Part shown: positions 56,501 through 62,500 of the stretch, one piece after another | Numbering within the stretch: the first letter of the stretch is position 1 | How the letters are laid out: each line of letters begins with the position of its first letter | Virus record (IMG/VR): IMGVR_UViG_3300026292_000004 | Coordinates: 1 to 64,000 of that record | Strand: one strand, 5' to 3' | DNA length: 64,000 nucleotides | DNA from: a virus | Translations under genes and position numbers: made by a program | The notes under the pieces: model-generated | Told to the model about the DNA's origin: nothing | The model's database searches: none | What the model saw: the letters and a program-made list of their open reading frames with translations, nothing else

Positions 56501-59500
56501 TCACTACGGATAATATCACCAGTTAAAATTAAACCATCAGGAGTAACTTTAGGTTCATCATATGCAAGTTTGTATAGACGAACTGTTTCTCCATCAATTA
56601 AATCGCCTGAGATGTTAGAGTAGTTAACAATGTGGTTACGAATATCTTCGTCAACTGTAAACGTACCAGCAGCATTATTATACTCTAGAATTAAGTTACT
56701 TACAACTTCAGAATTAGGGAACTTACTATTAAATTCAGTATTCTTATCATTAACATCAGTTAGTTGTAACTGAGTCTGTGAAACATTATCAAGAATAACG
56801 TTCTGGAAATTAATATTAGTAATTCTGTTGAATACTAATCCTTGGAAAGTAGATCCTTCAGAAATAATAACTTGGTTATTTGGTTCATTAGTTACAGGAT
56901 CTCTGTATGCAGAAATACCAATAACTTCAGCAACAATATTACTCTTCTGACCAATGATTATATCACCAATAACAATATCAAATAAACCAGCAGTAGACTG
57001 ATAAGTACCAGCAGTCTTACTTAATAATACAGTATCTCCAATCTCAATAGTTGTTCCAAAGACATTACTATCAGTTTGGTGACCTACAACAGCAGTTCCA
57101 TCAACACCTCTGTTAGCAGTAACAGTGTTACCAACTATAGTTGCCACCTCAAATCTCTCAGAATCAATCTGATAAACTCCACCAGTATTAGCAACAATAG
57201 TAACAGTAGCATCTTGATTACCACCACCACTAATTGTAATTACATCTCCAAGAGCATATCCTGTACCACGTTCCTTAATCTTAGTTGCAGTTATTACTCC
57301 ACTACCATCTGCATCAACAGTAACAGTCATTCCAGTACCAGATCCACCTGATGTAGATACACCATCAATATTATCAATGTATCCAGTACCAGCAGTAGTT
57401 AATGTTACCTTAGAAAGTGCATATCCAGAAGCAACATCAAATGTGTTACCAGATGCAGAAAGACCAGCAGGGATAGTAGTTAGAACCTGACCATTATCAC
57501 CTTCTAGGTTAACTCTTTCAATCTTAGCATTGTCCCCTCTAAGGTTCTCAATATCTTCTTTAAACTGGAATAAGTTAGTATTTGTGATAGGATCAATACT
57601 ATCAACGTTTGCAGTAAATCCTGTAGCAGATGAAGTGATAGCCTCACCTTCATATGTAAGAGTTGTAGCAGGATCATCAACCTGGAAAGGTTGACCAGCA
57701 GTAGTCTTATAATAGAAGTCAACAGTTGTTAAACCAGTAGCAACAACAATTGCCTCATAATCAGTTATAATACCTCTAATAGTACCACCTACAAGTGGGA
57801 AAATACCAGAAATAGTACTTAAATTCGCTCTATAAAGAGTTTTAAACTCTAATGTAGCATTTGAATACTGAACATTAGCAGGAGGTTGAGGTGGTGATGA
57901 GAATACAACATTTGATCCCTGAACAGTAAATGCATCTCCAGGAGACTGTACAATACCATTCAAACTAATTAAGAGTTGATTAGCAGATGCAATAACAGGT
58001 TCTGTTACAACATTACCATCTTGGTTAATATTTTGAACAGTCAATCCAAATGAGATCTTCTCGCCATCAAACTGATCTGAAATATCATTAATCTTCTGAA
58101 CAGTAGAAGTTAGAATCTGCTCGGAAGAAGTCAAATTCTTCTGTCTGAAACGAACCTCAGTGTTATCAAATTCAGTATAAACTGGTTCAACTAGAGTAAA
58201 GTTCTGTAGATTTGGAACAATAGCAGATTCTGCAAGGTTAACTGACTTAGTAAGTTCAAATGCAGTCTCTTTGTTCTCAATAGTTGATTTTTCAACTAAT
58301 CCCAATTCACCAAATACCTTAAATCCAGCAGGGTGAACGTTAGTAATAAGGATGTCTCTCCAGTCAGATATTGAAACAGGAGCCTTAACACTATAGGAGA
58401 AGTCCTGATAGAAATAAGAGTCTTGAATCTTCTGAATGATTTCTGAAGGTTTACCTACATCATCAACGAATCTACCTGGAGTTGTAGTGATAGCACCAAC
58501 TTCTAGGACACCCTTAGCAATACTAAAGTTATCAATTGTACCAGATGCCTTGGAAATAGTACCAGTAACAATCTGATTCTTACTAAATGTACCAGTATAA
58601 TCAACAATCTTAAGAATTCTAGGTCCAATTTGCCAACCATCATTCTCTGAAACGTATCCAGTTGCAGTTGCATTTTCTAATGTATCACCTTGATAGATTA
58701 ATTCACCAGCAAGGAAACGACCAGTAACAACGTTTGCAGTAGCAGCACCACCGAATGAATCTGTTAAAACGACCTGTCTACCAGTACCAGCATTAGTATA
58801 TGAAATATAATCACCAATTGCAGCATTATCTTTAGTAATTGCTAAACGCAATTGATCATTTTCTAGTGAATTACTAATACCAGAAATAGCATAATATGTT
58901 GTATTGGCATTCAATCTACCGAAAGATGAGATTGGTAGTTCTGGATCATCTCCACTACCATCATCATTAGAAGTTAATGTTACAGCAGAACCATTTACAA
59001 TACCATGTGGGAACGAGAATTGTAGTAAATTAAGGTCAAGGTTAACAACATAGTTAAAGGATGACTTCAAAGTTACAGCAGGTTGTGAGGAGTAACCTGC
59101 ACCTGGATCCTTAACTTCAATAGCATCAATACGTCCGTTCTTAATAGATGCCTCAGCAGTTGCTCCTGAACCTCCACCACCAGCAATAATAACAGCAGGA
59201 GGGGTAGCATATCCAGAACCTGGGTCAGTAACAGTAATACTATCCAGTATGTTTGTACTAGTTAACTGAACGTTGACTGGGAATGTGATTTCAGGACGTA
59301 ATGTATAGTCATGAGTATAATCAAAACCGAAGTTGTTGTTCTTAAGTTTCTTAATCTTACCGATCTTATCTGCTTTAACGAAGACAGATGCACCAGTTCC
59401 ATTTGGAGGAATAACAACAGTTAATTCTGCACCAGAACCAGTAAGTCCAGCACCTAAAATACCAGTGATAGACTCAATGTCAATAGTTGCAGTAGTATAA

Positions 59501-62500
59501 TTCTTACCTGGATCAGTAACGATTACCTCAGCAATCTGACCTGGAATGTTGTTACCTTCATCATCCTCACCATCAGCAACAGTAATATTAACCTTACCAC
59601 CTTCTCCATCACCACTAATAGGTACTCCAGTGTATTCTCCTACAGCATATTCAGTACCTGGTTCAGTGATTGCAACTCTTTCAATCTTACGATTGGAGAC
59701 AATTTGTGAAATAACAGGTAACTTCTTGTAGAACCCACCACCATTTACTAGACGGATATCTCCAATTGGTCCAACTGCTTTAGTTGAGAATGTTGTATAT
59801 TTAACTAAACTTGCTTGAGCAGTACCTTCTGGTTCCGAAGTTAATGGGAACTTAAAGATTGTATCACCAGTAGTAATAGTACCACCACTAGTAGAGTATA
59901 TTACGAAATTGCCGTTATATGGTGTAGTTACAACATCCATGTAAGTACCAGCATCAACTGGAGATGTATCACCAGTTTTTGATGGATCAAAGTAATATGA
60001 TATATTTGTTACATCATTATTAATAGAAATCTGAACATAAGGTTCTGGTTGGTTTCCAACCTGATAACCTGGAGTTCCAACACGAGTAATTGAGTTGAAT
60101 GAATATTCTAACTTAAATAGGTTATCCTTAGAGAAGGACATGAAATATCCTTGCAAGGATGTATCACCAAGCATAAACTTATACTTGTGCTGATAATACA
60201 TCTTAAGTACAGGATGCTTGGCATATATGTCAATTGCCGAAGCAGCAACAGGTAAACCAACAGCAACTGCTCGTAAACCAACAATAAATGATCTAGTGCT
60301 TAAAACATTAGTAACATTGAATGATCCATTAAATTCCTCAAGATCATTACCAGAAATTAATAGATTATCTCCAACTTTATGGCGATGTGCTTCAGCAGTA
60401 GTAAAGTAAATCTTATCAGTATTAGCAGCATCATCAAGGATTATAATCTTCTCAAGATTAGTAATTAGAGTAATCTGAGTTACAGCAGTCAATTGATTAG
60501 GTGAAGCACCAATTGTTAACTGAGTTCTATCGGCATTCCAAGAAACAGTATCTGAAGTTGGAGTAATAACACTTCCAACAATATATGGAGATCCAGCAGG
60601 TGCAGTAGCATCAATTCTTACAGTATAATCATTAATACTATATTCCTTAAATCTAGCAGATAATCCACCAGGAATGTCAAATATGAATGTACCTTGTCCA
60701 GCAGTAGCATCATGATCCTGATTAGCAAAGGTTTGTGATGCAATTTCATTAACTTCAGTTCCAGTAGATACAATTTCTCCAGTATCTTCCCAACCTACCC
60801 AATCAGTAGCAGTACCGTAACTTGCAACATATACACCAGTAGAATCACTATCTACAATAGTAGCAGTTCCTATAACCTGCCCACCAGCATTCTTTTGTTG
60901 TAATTGAGATCCAACATTAAAAGTTGCAGGTTGATTGAATGTGAATTTAAGAATATTATCTGCTTGTATAGCATCAACAGTCTGAATATAAAACTTACCC
61001 CAAGTTAGTGGAGTTGCTTTAACCTTTCTACCACCAATAGCAGGTATAGTAGCAGTTCTAGTAGACCATACATCTGTAGTAGATGATATAGTTACAGAGT
61101 CAAGTACAAGAGTTGAGTTTGCATCATTGTAGTCTAGAACCTGTAAACCTTCACCTGCAAGTGTTAATGCTCCTGGATTAATTACCTGATCAGTAACATT
61201 ACTGTAGGTATATGCAGCAGTATTGAATTGCCACGTAGTATTAGTTCCAGTAAAGTCTCCTTGACGACTAGTATCAACATTCTTATCAGTCTTAAGTATT
61301 AAACTGCAATCAACAGCGTAAGTATATTTCTGGAGATAAGTATTAAAATCAGCAGTAGTAGAAGGAACTATAACCTGTATTACACGGTCAGTAATCTTAA
61401 ATCCATCAACATTAAATGATCCAGCAGTGGTAACAGTCAATCCTGAAGAAGCACTCTGCCAATTAGGTGAGTTACCCATGTAAATCTTAGCAGTAGTTGC
61501 AATATTGCTATTTCCTGGAAGAGTTCCTGTACCTACTTGAGTTCCATTAGCATATACAGTATAGACATTACCATTCTTAGTTAATGCAATATGAACATAA
61601 CCAACGTTGTTAATAAGAACATTATCAACACTAGCAATAGCACCAGCAGTTCTTTGAGTAGTAGCAGAAGCATACATCTCAATCCGCTTATTACTACGGT
61701 TTAACATGACCGTAATACCTGGTTCATTACCATGTCCTACACCAAATAGGATATGGTGACTAGATCCAGCAGTACCTAATCTAGTATCTTGCTGATCATT
61801 AGATTCATCAACTGAGAAGAATCCTTCAATTGTCCAATTACCATTAACATCAAATGAATCCTTGAATCCCCAAATACCTGTATTATTGCCTGGTTCTAGT
61901 TCAAAGTGAGTATCTGCCCATGCAGATCCATCCCAAGCATCAATCATCAAACCACCAGTACTACCCTTACCATTAGGAGCACCACTAGTAATATTAGAAC
62001 CTTTATAGTAATCTCCAATAAGATTTCTATTAGTAATGTTACCTGTTGTATCTACAGGTTCAGTTTCACTAGTTTGTTCAAAGTTAAAGAGTCCAATGAC
62101 TTCATTACGGAATGCTTGTCCTACAAAAATTGGGTCACCAGAAGCATCTGAAACAAAATCGTTAATTTCAAATCCAACTATATTTCTAGTAAATTTAACT
62201 ACATTAGTAGAAATTAAAGTACCATCATACTTAATCTTGGTAATTTCACTTTGCTTACGATATGCATCATACTCAGCAGTAGATTCGTTAACCTCATAGT
62301 TACATGCAACGTTATACTGTCCGAATACATCAATATTACCACCAATTGCCTTTAAATTTCTCCAAGTAGTTCCTCCAGTAGGAGTCCAACGCTTACCCCA
62401 AACAACAGTGTCACTAGTAGTTACTTTAGTAACAATTATTGAATTTGAGTTAGATGCAGAGTATGCAGTACCAGAAACATAGAAATCTCCAAATTCGTCA